Shown: positions 52,464 to 60,965 of the stretch, piece by piece
Layout: each line of letters begins with the position of its first letter
Position numbering within the stretch: position 1 is the first letter of the stretch
Assembly (NCBI GenBank): GCA_965206395.1
Contig: CBDBJK010000030.1
Location: forward strand, 167,102-231,101
DNA: 64,000 nucleotides
Source: CBDBJK01 sp965206395
GTDB taxonomy: Bacteria > Chloroflexota > Dehalococcoidia > Lucifugimonadales > CATOSD01
Reading direction: 5' to 3'
The notes under the pieces: generated by a model
What the model was told of the DNA's origin: nothing
Databases searched by the model: none
The model's input: the letters and a program-made list of their open reading frames with translations, nothing else
Made by a program: the position numbers and the translations under genes

Positions 52464-53714
52464 ATGAACAACCATAGAAAAAGAGTCGTTATTACGGGCA
52501 TGGGGGTGATTACTCCTTTAGGTATGGCGGTGGGCGAATACTGGCAAAACCTCGTGCAGGGCAAGTCGGGTATAAAACAGGGAGTGCTTTGCGATTACAG
52601 CGAATATCCCTGCACCATCGCCGGAGAGGTCACGGATTTCGATCCGGGCCAGTTCATAAACCCCAAGGAGGCGCGCCGTATGGCCCGGTTCTCCCAGCTG
52701 GCCGTAGCTGCTGCTGGCCTCGCTATAGAGGATTCGGAATTAGACCTTTCCAGAGAAGACCCGGAGCGGCTTGGAGTCGTCATGGGCAACGGCAACGGCG
52801 GCTTCCCGACGACTGAGGAGAACGCTCGAATCATGTTGGACAAGGGCGGAATGAGGGTCAGCCCGTTCTTTATCCCGATGATTCTTCCCAACATGGCCGC
52901 CGCGAACACGAGCCGTGTCTATGGACTGAAGGGTTACACATCGACCATAATCACTGCCTGCGCCGCCGGAACTCAAGCCATTGGCGAGGCAGCCGAGGTT
53001 ATTCGCAGAGGGGCCGCGGACGTGATCGTGAGCGGTGGCTGCGAGGCGGGCATCTGTCAGCTTGCGCTAGGCGGATTCAACGTCATCAAGGCGCTGAGCA
53101 CGCACAACGACGAGCCGGAGAAGGCCAGCCGACCCTTCGATGCCAAACGCGACGGCTTCGTTCCCGCCGAGGGCGCGGGCGTCCTCGTCATCGAGAGCAT
53201 GGAACACGCAATAGACCGGGGCGCTAATATCGTGGCCGAGGTGATAGGGTACGGCGTTTCGTCGGACGCCTTCCACGCGGTGCAGCCCGACGAGGACGGC
53301 GCAGGAGCCGCGCGCGCCATGCGCTGGGCACTCGATAATGCTGGCATCAGCATCGACGAAATCGACTACATAAACGCTCATGGCACGTCCACGCCCAAGA
53401 ACGACCAGGTGGAAACGCTTGCCATCAAGTCGGTGTTCGGCGAGACCGCCTATAACATCCCCATAAGCTCCACCAAGTCTATGATAGGCCATGCTATGGG
53501 CGGAGCGGGCGGTGTGGAGGCCGTCGCGTGCATTCAGACTATACAGCACAACGAGATTCACCCGACGATTAACCACGAGTTCCCCGACCCTGAATGCGAC
53601 CTCGACTACGTGCCCAATGTCTCCCGCAAAAAGCAGGTGGACACGACACTATCCAACAGCTTCGGTTTCGGAGGACAGAACGCCTGCCTCGTCCTACGCC
53701 GCTTCGAAGAGTAA
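52464..53714 (+). CDS. fabF: Beta-ketoacyl-ACP synthase II
   Basis: The 416-residue condensing enzyme has the catalytic Cys in ITACAAGTQAIGEA, the two histidines in NAHGTSTPKND and SMIGHAMGGAGGVEA, and the C-terminal NSFGFGGQNACLVL. It extends fatty acyl chains with malonyl-ACP. The lysine-containing KSMIGH element is intact. It is unlinked from other fab genes here. Confidence 0.95.
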   Translation: MNNHRKRVVITGMGVITPLGMAVGEYWQNLVQGKSGIKQGVLCDYSEYPCTIAGEVTDFDPGQFINPKEARRMARFSQLAVAAAGLAIEDSELDLSREDPERLGVVMGNGNGGFPTTEENARIMLDKGGMRVSPFFIPMILPNMAAANTSRVYGLKGYTSTIITACAAGTQAIGEAAEVIRRGAADVIVSGGCEAGICQLALGGFNVIKALSTHNDEPEKASRPFDAKRDGFVPAEGAGVLVIESMEHAIDRGANIVAEVIGYGVSSDAFHAVQPDEDGAGAARAMRWALDNAGISIDEIDYINAHGTSTPKNDQVETLAIKSVFGETAYNIPISSTKSMIGHAMGGAGGVEAVACIQTIQHNEIHPTINHEFPDPECDLDYVPNVSRKKQVDTTLSNSFGFGGQNACLVLRRFEE

Positions 53715-53835
53715 TCAAAAGCTCACCTGTTCATTACCCAAGAGCGATTCTCCAGAAACGGGCCACTCCTCAATGATTCAGAGGTGGCCTGTCTGTATGT
53801 CGTGGGATTAGATAGGCTTCTTACAACCATGCAAG

Positions 53836-53864
53836 TGGACAATAATATGAGCCGCTAATACAAT
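53836..53864 (+). promoter_or_regulatory. Promoter of the second BNR gene
   Basis: TGGACA, 17 bp, TACAAT (53859-53864) is followed by GCGGCCCATC, matching the promoter at 50822-50850. The GTG start lies 57 bp downstream. Confidence 0.83.
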
Positions 53865-53920
53865 GCGGCCCATCGGAGGTACTGCGCAGCTCGAAGCTCA
53901 GAACTGGTGGGGGCATCGTC

Positions 53921-56311
53921 GTGAAACTCAAGGGCCGTTTCGGAAAATTAGCCTTGTTGCTGCTCGCCATCTCGCTTGCGGTGGCCTCGGCCTGGCCAAA
54001 AGACGCGCTGGAAGCTCAAACGCCCGCTGAAAAAGAGGGTAGCTGGCGAGCCATTGGCCCTGAAGGCGGTGAAATCAATGCTATGGGGGTTTCCTCAGCC
54101 TTCGACACCGACGACACCCTGTTCGCTAGCGCCCGGGGTGGCGGCGTGTTCCGCTCCACCGATAGAGGCGACTCCTGGCAACAAATCAACCAGGGACTCA
54201 CCAATCTCAGTGTCCGGGCGCTGGGGGTTTCGCCAACCTTCGCCACCGACAACATCCTGTTCACGGGCACTAGCGATGGTGTGTTCCGCTCCGGCGACAG
54301 TGGCGACTTATGGCAGGAAACCAACGAAGGACTGACTGACGTCTTTGTTGTCCAGGTGTTAGCGGTCTCTTCTGACTTCGCCGCCGACGACACCTTGTTC
54401 GCGGGCACCTATGGAGGAGGCGCGTTCCGCTCCACCGATAGGGGCGACAATTGGCAGGAGGTCAACCAGGGACTAACCGACACTCAAGTCTTGGCACTAG
54501 AGTTGTCCCCAGCCTTTGACACCGACAACACCCTGTTCACGGGTACCTATGACGGCGTGTTCCGCTCCACCGATAGAGGCGACTCCTGGCAACAAATCAA
54601 CCAGGGACTTAGCCATATCCATATCTCCGCTCTGGGTATTTCCCCTACGTTCGCCACCGATGGCACCCTGTTCGCGGGCACTAATGGTGGTGTGTTCCGC
54701 TCCACCGATAGAGGCGACTCTTGGCAGGAAGTCAACTATAGACTAACCAATGCGAATATCCAGACGTTGAGGGCTTCTCCGGCTTTCGCCACAGATGACA
54801 CGCTTTTCGTGGGTACCAGTGCTGGTGTTTTCTGGTCCACCGACCGCGGCGAATCATGGGAGCAGATCAACCAGGGCCTGACCGATAAATACGTCTTGGA
54901 TCTGAGCGTCTCCCCGGCCTTCGCCTCAGACAACACCCTGTTCGCCGGCACCGATCGCGGCGATGGTGTGTTTCGCTCTACCGACCGGGGCAACACCTGG
55001 CAGCAGATCAACCAGGGACTCAGCGCTACTCTTGTCCTGGCCCTGGGTTTGTCCCCAACCTTCGCCATTGACGACACTCTTTTCGCGGGCATCGATGGCG
55101 GAGTGTTCCGCTCTACCGACAGAGGCGACTCCTAGCAGGAGGTCAACCAGGGCCTGTCCAATACCGATGTCTCTGCACTGGGTGTCTCCCCAGACTTCGG
55201 CGCCGACGACACTCTGTTCGCTGGAACCAACGGGGGCGGAGTGTTCCACTCCACCGATAGAGGCGACTCATGGCAGCAAATCAACCAGGGATTGACCGGT
55301 AACTATGTCCAGACGTTGGGCGTCTCCCCAGCTTTCGTCACCGACAGGACCCTGTTCGTGGGAACCATCTTCGGAGGTAGTGGTATGTTCCGCTCTACAA
55401 ACGGGGGCGACTCGTGGCAGCAGATCAACCAGGGGTTAACCGGTAGCTATGTCCTGGATCTGAGTATCTCCCCGGCGTTCGCCACTGACACAACCCTGTT
55501 CGTCGCCATTGAAGATGGTGGTATATTCCGCTCCACCGACCGGGGTGACACCTGGCAGCAGATCAAGCCGGAAGTTGACTATAAAGTTATTCCTGCATTG
55601 GGATTGTCCTCGGCCTTCGCTACTGACAACACACTGTTTGCAGGCACTGTCGGCGGAGTATTTCGTTCCACCGACCGGGGCCACACATGGGAGGAAGTCA
55701 ACCAAGGCCTGACCGATACTGCGGTATCGACACTAGAGGTCTCCCCTGCCTTCGCCACCGACAGTACACTGTTCGTGGGCACCCCATCAGGTGACTTGTT
55801 CCGCTCCACCAATGGAGGTGACACCTGGGAGGAGTTCAACCAGGGTATGAGCCATCACAATATCAATGCCTTGGGGCTGTCACCGGCGTTTGTCATCGAC
55901 AACATCCTGTTCGCTGGCACCACCGGTGCTGGCGTGTTCCGCTGGGAGCCAACCCCAGAGCCTTGTACTCTGAGTGTAGCGCTTGGCTACGAGGGCAGCA
56001 CGCTCAACATGGACTTCGAGGTGGCCACACTAGAGCCAGCGTTATGGAGGGTGTGGCTGATAGTGCCAAGCATAGGCGCTATTCCCATCGTGACGCTGCC
56101 TCTTCCGGCTATCGAGATAATTCTGCCTCTTTCGTTCCCATTCCCCAATCTGGGAACGGTGGGATTCTTGACCACGCTGAGCACGGCGGAAGGGATTACC
56201 TGCATTGACTTTGGCCTCGTCGATACAGGCTTCCCGTTGTCGTCTGCGCCGTCAGCGCAAGAGTTGCGAGAGTTGCTACCTCATCCAAGTGCTGTGATTC
56301 CTGGCAATTGA
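53921..56311 (+). pseudogene. Secreted BNR/Asp-box repeat protein with in-frame amber
   Basis: A paralogue of the 48.2-kb gene: GTG start, signal peptide (KLALLLLAISLAVASAWP), about 14 repeats (FRSTDRGDSWQQINQGL type) and the shared C-terminal domain (CTLSVALGYEGSTLNMDFE, LSFPFPNLGTVGFLTTL, DFGLVDTG). A TAG at 55133-55135 stands where TGG (Trp of DSWQEVNQ) is expected; both parts are in one frame, about 796 residues if read through. A single G-to-A change explains it. The product is probably exported to the cell surface. Function unknown. Confidence 0.87.
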
Positions 56312-56323
56312 TGAGAATGACGT

Positions 56324-56353
56324 ATGGGCGTCCTCCCGCGGAAGGACGCCCAT
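56324..56353. repeat. Imperfect palindrome after the BNR gene
   Basis: ATGGGCGTCCT and AGGACGCCCAT arms surround a CCCGCGGA centre, one mismatch from the family palindrome. It lies 13 bp after the BNR stop and before a convergent gene, the same position as the 48205 copy next to the other BNR paralogue. Confidence 0.75.
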
Positions 56354-56382
56354 TAGTTTGTACCAATATCTATGTTGACCGC

Positions 56383-57501
56383 CTACGGCTTAACTGCCGC
56401 CAGCACGCGCTCGGCGAAGCCAGCGAAGTGTTCCGCCGCGACCCAACGAAGCACGACCACCATGTCGAGGTCTGGGTTTACCCATATCCTGTTTGCGCCC
56501 GCGCCTGAGTGGAAGTAGCTGCTCTCAGGCGCGCTTGGAATGAGCTTCTTGTCTGTGTTGAGAAACCAGTTCATGAAGCCGTATGTCGGCTGTATCGGCG
56601 TTGGTGTTGTAGCCATGTCAATCCACTTATCTGAAAGAAGCTGCCTGCCCTTCCAGTTGCCTCTTCGTAGCGACAGGTAGCCGAAGCGGGCCTGGTCTCT
56701 GGCGCTAATCCACATACCTCCACCCCAGTGACCTCCGCCGCTCACGGATTGTACTTGCTTGCCGTCGATGGTGACCCACGAGTTGCGATAGCCGTTCCAT
56801 TGCCATGTATCAGAGGCGTCGATGGGGTCCATAATTTCCTCTTTCAATATCTCTGGCAGCGCCCTTTTCCAGACTCGCAGCACCGACAGAGCTAGGCGGT
56901 TCACGCGCACGTCGTTGTACTCGTACACGGTTCCCGGCTCCTCTGCCGGACGCAGTACGTCGTTCGAATTCGCGGCGGAGTAGTGCTTGTCCCACAGCGT
57001 GCCGTCCCACTCGCTAATCTGCCTGAGCGAGTGGTCCCAGGTTATCCTGGCGTTGTGCGGGGAATCGTAGCCGCCATCGTCCACGTAGTCCTTGACCTTG
57101 TCGTGGATGTCGCGGATGAGGCCCCGGTCGTATGCCAGCCCTGCCACCGTCGAAAGGAAGCTCTTGGTGACGCTGAACGTCATGTCCACGCGCTCAGGCT
57201 CGCCCCACTCCTTGACGAGGTAGCCGTGCCGTAGCACGACGCCGGTGATAGCCCCTCGCTCCTTCGTAGGGCCGAGAATCGCGCCATCATCTTGACGCTT
57301 CGACCCCATGCGAAACGCAATGTCTTTGCCAAGATCGCGCGGATGGCCTACGTGCGCCGGGTCGTTGGAGTAGTCAATCGCCTTCTGCAACAACTTGGAG
57401 TCGATGCCGACCTCTTCTGGCGTTCTGCGCTCCCAGTCGTCGCCAGAACCTGGATAGTAGACCGGCGTTTTGACCGATGTCTGAGTGGCTTGTGTGCTCA
57501 T
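56383..57501 (-). CDS. Serine hydrolase, beta-lactamase class C/PBP-like
   Basis: The 372-residue protein has the catalytic SxxK in FSVTKSFLST, a YxN-like YEYNDVRVNRLA, and the HSGAGANRIWVNP element in place of KTG. This is the AmpC/esterase EstB-type fold. No signal peptide is seen, so it is likely a cytoplasmic esterase or amidase rather than a resistance enzyme. It lies about 80 bp after hicB and may share its transcript. Confidence 0.88.
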   Translation of the reverse strand: MSTQATQTSVKTPVYYPGSGDDWERRTPEEVGIDSKLLQKAIDYSNDPAHVGHPRDLGKDIAFRMGSKRQDDGAILGPTKERGAITGVVLRHGYLVKEWGEPERVDMTFSVTKSFLSTVAGLAYDRGLIRDIHDKVKDYVDDGGYDSPHNARITWDHSLRQISEWDGTLWDKHYSAANSNDVLRPAEEPGTVYEYNDVRVNRLALSVLRVWKRALPEILKEEIMDPIDASDTWQWNGYRNSWVTIDGKQVQSVSGGGHWGGGMWISARDQARFGYLSLRRGNWKGRQLLSDKWIDMATTPTPIQPTYGFMNWFLNTDKKLIPSAPESSYFHSGAGANRIWVNPDLDMVVVLRWVAAEHFAGFAERVLAAVKP

Positions 57502-57581
57502 TTTCGCCTCCTCTTTTTACTTTGCAGCTTCAAGCGTAATTCGTTTCCAAAGCGCAAGCCGACAGGCCTCTTTGAAGACGA

Positions 57582-57881
57582 TTATTGGCGAAGCCTGGAA
57601 ACTCCCGACAGCCATTCCTCAGTAGCCTCGATGATGCACTCAGGAACCTCTGCTTCGATTTCCCCTAACACTACATGAGGTGCTGGTGTTACGGGAGGCA
57701 AGGTAAAACCGCGTTCAGACTCTGCCTCAGACTCCAGGATCAGTTCCAACGCTTCTTGCGCATTTGCAAATGCTTCCTCTGGGGTTTCACCCCAGGTGTT
57801 CACTCCCGAATAATGAGGCACCACCACCTGATAGCCCCCTTCATCGGGGATGAGAATTACCGTAAATCTTCTTTTCGCCAT
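57582..57881 (-). CDS. hicB: HicB-family antitoxin
   Basis: The 99-residue protein starts MAKRRFTVILIPDEGGYQVVVPHYSG and has NTWGETPEEAFANAQEALELIL, a HicB_lf-2/DUF1902-type fold, with an acidic C-terminus. AGGAG precedes the ATG. It follows hicA in canonical order. Confidence 0.88.
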   Translation of the reverse strand: MAKRRFTVILIPDEGGYQVVVPHYSGVNTWGETPEEAFANAQEALELILESEAESERGFTLPPVTPAPHVVLGEIEAEVPECIIEATEEWLSGVSRLRQ

Positions 57882-57925
57882 TTGTCTTGCTCCTAGCACG
57901 ATGGTCGGAGGTTCCAAGCCTTGGA

Positions 57926-58153
57926 TTACAATATCTGGCTAGCTCTTTCGTCGAACTCCTTGCGGGTTAGCCCAGCATCACTGACTATGCCCCCCAGAGT
58001 GCCCACCTTTACCTCTCTCCGCGATGTGGGAATTGTTATACTTCTATTCCCTGGCTTCTTCATTATATAATGACTTCCTCTTTGCCTGTCGAATCCCCAC
58101 CCAAAGCTCTCTAGAATTTTGATTACCTCAGCTGGTCTATATGGTCTTGGCAT
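57926..58153 (-). CDS. hicA: HicA-family toxin
   Basis: The 75-residue protein has RPAEVIKILESFGWGFDRQRGSHYIM with the catalytic His, then KPGNRSITIPTSRREVKVGTLGGIV. Complete HicA mRNA interferase. It starts 3 bp after the LLM gene stop and lies 44 bp before hicB. Confidence 0.9.
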   Translation of the reverse strand: MPRPYRPAEVIKILESFGWGFDRQRGSHYIMKKPGNRSITIPTSRREVKVGTLGGIVSDAGLTRKEFDERASQIL

Positions 58154-58156
58154 CGA

Positions 58157-59437
58157 CTAGTATCCTGGTGTAGATTTACCGTTCGTGTCGATGCCAAGCA
58201 GCCTCTGTATGCCTGTTGTCGATCCCGGGGTCTGCTCTGGCTCTATACCTGCCTTCCTCAGCAGCACGGGGTATGAGTCCACCGGCGACACCGAGTCCAT
58301 CGCAGCGATAGGCGGGACTTGGCTCATGGCCTTCTCTATATAAGGGGCGAGCTTTTCCATCTTGCTCCGCGCCCTATCATTTTCGCGCTCCTTGAACTCC
58401 GGCATGACCTGCTCCGCGAACAATTCCAGCGAGTCACAGATGTGTTCGTGCTGATTTCTGCCAGCCTGCTGGATGAATATCACCTGGTCTACGCCCGCGT
58501 CCTCGAACTTCTTCAGGTGCGAGCGCACTTCGTCGGGGTTCCCGATGGCGCTTGTCTGCTGCGGAGGCGTGCGCCCGTTCTGCTGAAAGTCCTCCCAGAT
58601 GTTGAACCGCCCCGGCACGTGAGTGCCGGTCATGTAGTAGTGGCTCAGGGCGTAGCTGAAGAATTGAAAGCCCTCGAATCCACGCGCCACCGCCACGTCG
58701 CTGTCTTCGTGGCACATGAAGCCCGTGACCATAGCTATGTTCGGATTCACCGTCTGGCCTACCGGCTCGCACTCGTTCTTGAAGATGGTGTAATACTCAT
58801 CAACCCACTGCGCGGCTTCTTCAGGGCTGACGAATGCGAAGGTCAGCGCGCCGATGCCTAGCTTCGCGGCCAGCTTTATCGTCTCTCGATTGGAACATGC
58901 AACCCACATGGGTGGGTGCGGCTTTTGCAAAGGTTTGGGCACAATGTTGCGGTGAGGCATCGAGAAGTATTTGCCCTTGAAGCCGGGGTAAGGGTTGGCG
59001 GACAGCATCTTCGCTGTCTCGCGGACGGTCTCAAGCCACATGTCGCGTTTCTGCTGAGGGTCGGCGTTGAATCCCTCAAGCTCAATGCGGGAGGCGGACT
59101 CGCCCGTACCCCATTCGACCCTGCCATCGCTTATGAGGTCGAGGGTGGCGATGCGCTCGGCGACGCGAGCCGGATGGTTGTAGGCGGGCGGCATAAGAAC
59201 GATTCCGTGACCAAGGCGGATGCTCTTTGTGCGCTGACTGCACGCGGCAAGGAACACCTCCGGGGCCGAAGAATGAGAGTACTCCTCAAGGAAATGGTGC
59301 TCCACCTCCCATGCGTAATCGATGCCGATGCGGTCGGCAAGCTCCACCTGGTCTAACGCCTCTTTGAAGAGCCTGTGCTCGTCCCCGTCATTCCAGGGAC
59401 GCGGTATCTGGTGTTCGTAGAATATGCCGAATTTCAT
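58157..59437 (-). CDS. LLM-class flavin-dependent oxidoreductase
   Basis: The 426-residue luciferase-like protein starts MKFGIFYEHQIPRPW (ATG 59437 after GGAGAGG). It has the DYAWEVEHHFLEEYSH element, LGHGIVLMPPAYNHPARVAERIATLDLISDGRVEWGTGES and the substrate loop with HPPMWVACSNRETIKLAA. It resembles bacterial luciferase alpha-like monooxygenases. The substrate is unknown. It starts 26 bp after the synthase gene, so it may act on an isoprenoid or lipid, which is only inferred. Confidence 0.9.
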   Translation of the reverse strand: MKFGIFYEHQIPRPWNDGDEHRLFKEALDQVELADRIGIDYAWEVEHHFLEEYSHSSAPEVFLAACSQRTKSIRLGHGIVLMPPAYNHPARVAERIATLDLISDGRVEWGTGESASRIELEGFNADPQQKRDMWLETVRETAKMLSANPYPGFKGKYFSMPHRNIVPKPLQKPHPPMWVACSNRETIKLAAKLGIGALTFAFVSPEEAAQWVDEYYTIFKNECEPVGQTVNPNIAMVTGFMCHEDSDVAVARGFEGFQFFSYALSHYYMTGTHVPGRFNIWEDFQQNGRTPPQQTSAIGNPDEVRSHLKKFEDAGVDQVIFIQQAGRNQHEHICDSLELFAEQVMPEFKERENDRARSKMEKLAPYIEKAMSQVPPIAAMDSVSPVDSYPVLLRKAGIEPEQTPGSTTGIQRLLGIDTNGKSTPGY

Positions 59438-59463
59438 CAGATGCCTCTCCTGATCTGGATGGC

Positions 59464-60600
59464 TCATTCTACCACAAGCAACTGCTCCACTTGCTCGCGC
59501 AACTGCGCCATCCAGAACTTCAACGCTCTGTTCGAGGGTACGAGTAGGAACGAGAGCGCCATCATGCCGTAAACCCCGTTTCGGCTGACCTTGGAGGGCT
59601 GTACCCTTCCGTGGAAGGACTGGTCCGGGTCAAGCCATGCCTTGTTGCAGGCCAGCTTGACGAGCGTCGCCAACCCGATTAACACGGGCCAAAGCACTGC
59701 CAGCCTCAACCGCAGGCAACGTCGGGGTATCGCCAGTATGTACTCCTCCGCAGCGCGAAAGTGGTCAAGCGCATCCTTGATGCCTTTCACCAGTATGGGG
59801 CGGGCTTTTGCGGCATTTGATGGGTCTAGCAACGCTTCCGGCGAAAGGCCAACGCGGGCCAGTTCCTCTTCGGGCAGGTAACAGCGTCCGTTGCGGAGGT
59901 CTTTCGGCATGTCGCGCAGAATGTTGGTTAGCTGAAGCGCCTTGCCGAAGCGGACGCTGATCTGGGACATGCGCTCGATGTCCCAGCCCGCCAGCGAAGG
60001 CGTGTTCGCAGCGATAAACTCTGTCCAGAACTCGCCAACGCATCCAGCCACATAGTAAATATAATCGTCAAGCTCGTCGTAGCTATTGAAGGCCGCCAGC
60101 TTTCCCGAATCTTCGGCTGGAAACGTAGTCAGGTCTATCTCCATGCCGTGAGTGAGCGTAACGACGACGGAGCGCACGCGAGCGCGTTCGGCCTCTGGCA
60201 ACGCCTCCAGCAGCGCGAACGTCTCCGGTTGCGAGATAAGAAGCGTTCGCTCGTTGGGCGACTCTTGCATGTCGGTAAGCGAGGACACGATCTGTTGGAG
60301 CGCCCTCGCCGTCGCCGGGCCTTCGACCTGCGCCTTGAAGACCAAGAGGTGCCGCAATCGCTCGTCAGGAGGCAGAAGCCGGGTATCGGCAATCGTATCC
60401 GCGGCGCGAGCGAGCAGGTACGCTAGGCCCATAGGCTCGCGCAGACCCTTAGGGAGCACGCGCAACGTCAGGTAGAACGCCCTTGAGACGCCGCGAAGGA
60501 GGTCGGTCAGCAGGCGCTCGCGGTCGGACGGTGTGACTGCTGGCAAGCCATCAATGGATTCAGAGGTATGCGATTCTTCTCCAAGTGTCATGTTCGGCAT
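59464..60600 (-). CDS. Squalene/phytoene synthase family protein
   Basis: The protein has about 378 residues from ATG 60600. DxxxD-type motifs are in YLLARAADTIADT and NILRDMPKDLRNGRCYLP, with GCVGEFWTEF between. A hydrophobic C-terminal helix (LAVLWPVLIGLATLVKLA) is typical of squalene synthases, so head-to-head condensation of farnesyl diphosphate to squalene is likelier than phytoene. A CCTTCCGTGGAAGG palindrome (59605-59618) lies inside the coding region. It leads the minus-strand cluster. Confidence 0.9.
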   Translation of the reverse strand: MPNMTLGEESHTSESIDGLPAVTPSDRERLLTDLLRGVSRAFYLTLRVLPKGLREPMGLAYLLARAADTIADTRLLPPDERLRHLLVFKAQVEGPATARALQQIVSSLTDMQESPNERTLLISQPETFALLEALPEAERARVRSVVVTLTHGMEIDLTTFPAEDSGKLAAFNSYDELDDYIYYVAGCVGEFWTEFIAANTPSLAGWDIERMSQISVRFGKALQLTNILRDMPKDLRNGRCYLPEEELARVGLSPEALLDPSNAAKARPILVKGIKDALDHFRAAEEYILAIPRRCLRLRLAVLWPVLIGLATLVKLACNKAWLDPDQSFHGRVQPSKVSRNGVYGMMALSFLLVPSNRALKFWMAQLREQVEQLLVVE

Positions 60601-60825
60601 TTTACGGCATCGGTGTTCTGGAATGTAGGGATGAATCGCCCGCGTTAGCCAGACATGCGGCAAATGCCTTATAGTGGTTTTTGATAGGCCAGCGCAGGCT
60701 GCTTGTCTCGGTGCGAGTGTAGCAATGGCTTCTCACGGCGTCAACCAGGGTACGTAGCATTGCTGATATTCACCCTGCTCGCACTCTGCCATCCCACCAC
60801 CATGTCGTGAACTAAGCCTAAACTT

Positions 60826-60869
60826 GGTTACAATAACCACTTGGATGTTATGTCTCGCTGGGCTATAAT
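60826..60869 (+). promoter_or_regulatory. Sigma70-type promoter with adjacent inverted repeat
   Basis: TTGGAT (60841-60846), 17 bp, TATAAT (60864-60869) lies 96 bp before the beta-helix gene. The inverted repeat GGTTA-CAA-TAACC (60826-60838) sits just upstream of the -35 and could bind a regulator. The rest of 60601-60840 shows nothing coding. Confidence 0.75.
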
Positions 60870-60965
60870 TCATGCGCAGGTAGGACTGCATCTATCGGCA
60901 TATGAGGCTAGCCTTGGAAGCCCCGCTTTTTTCTTTTCTGTGCGTTTGGTAGGAGAGGCTTTATC

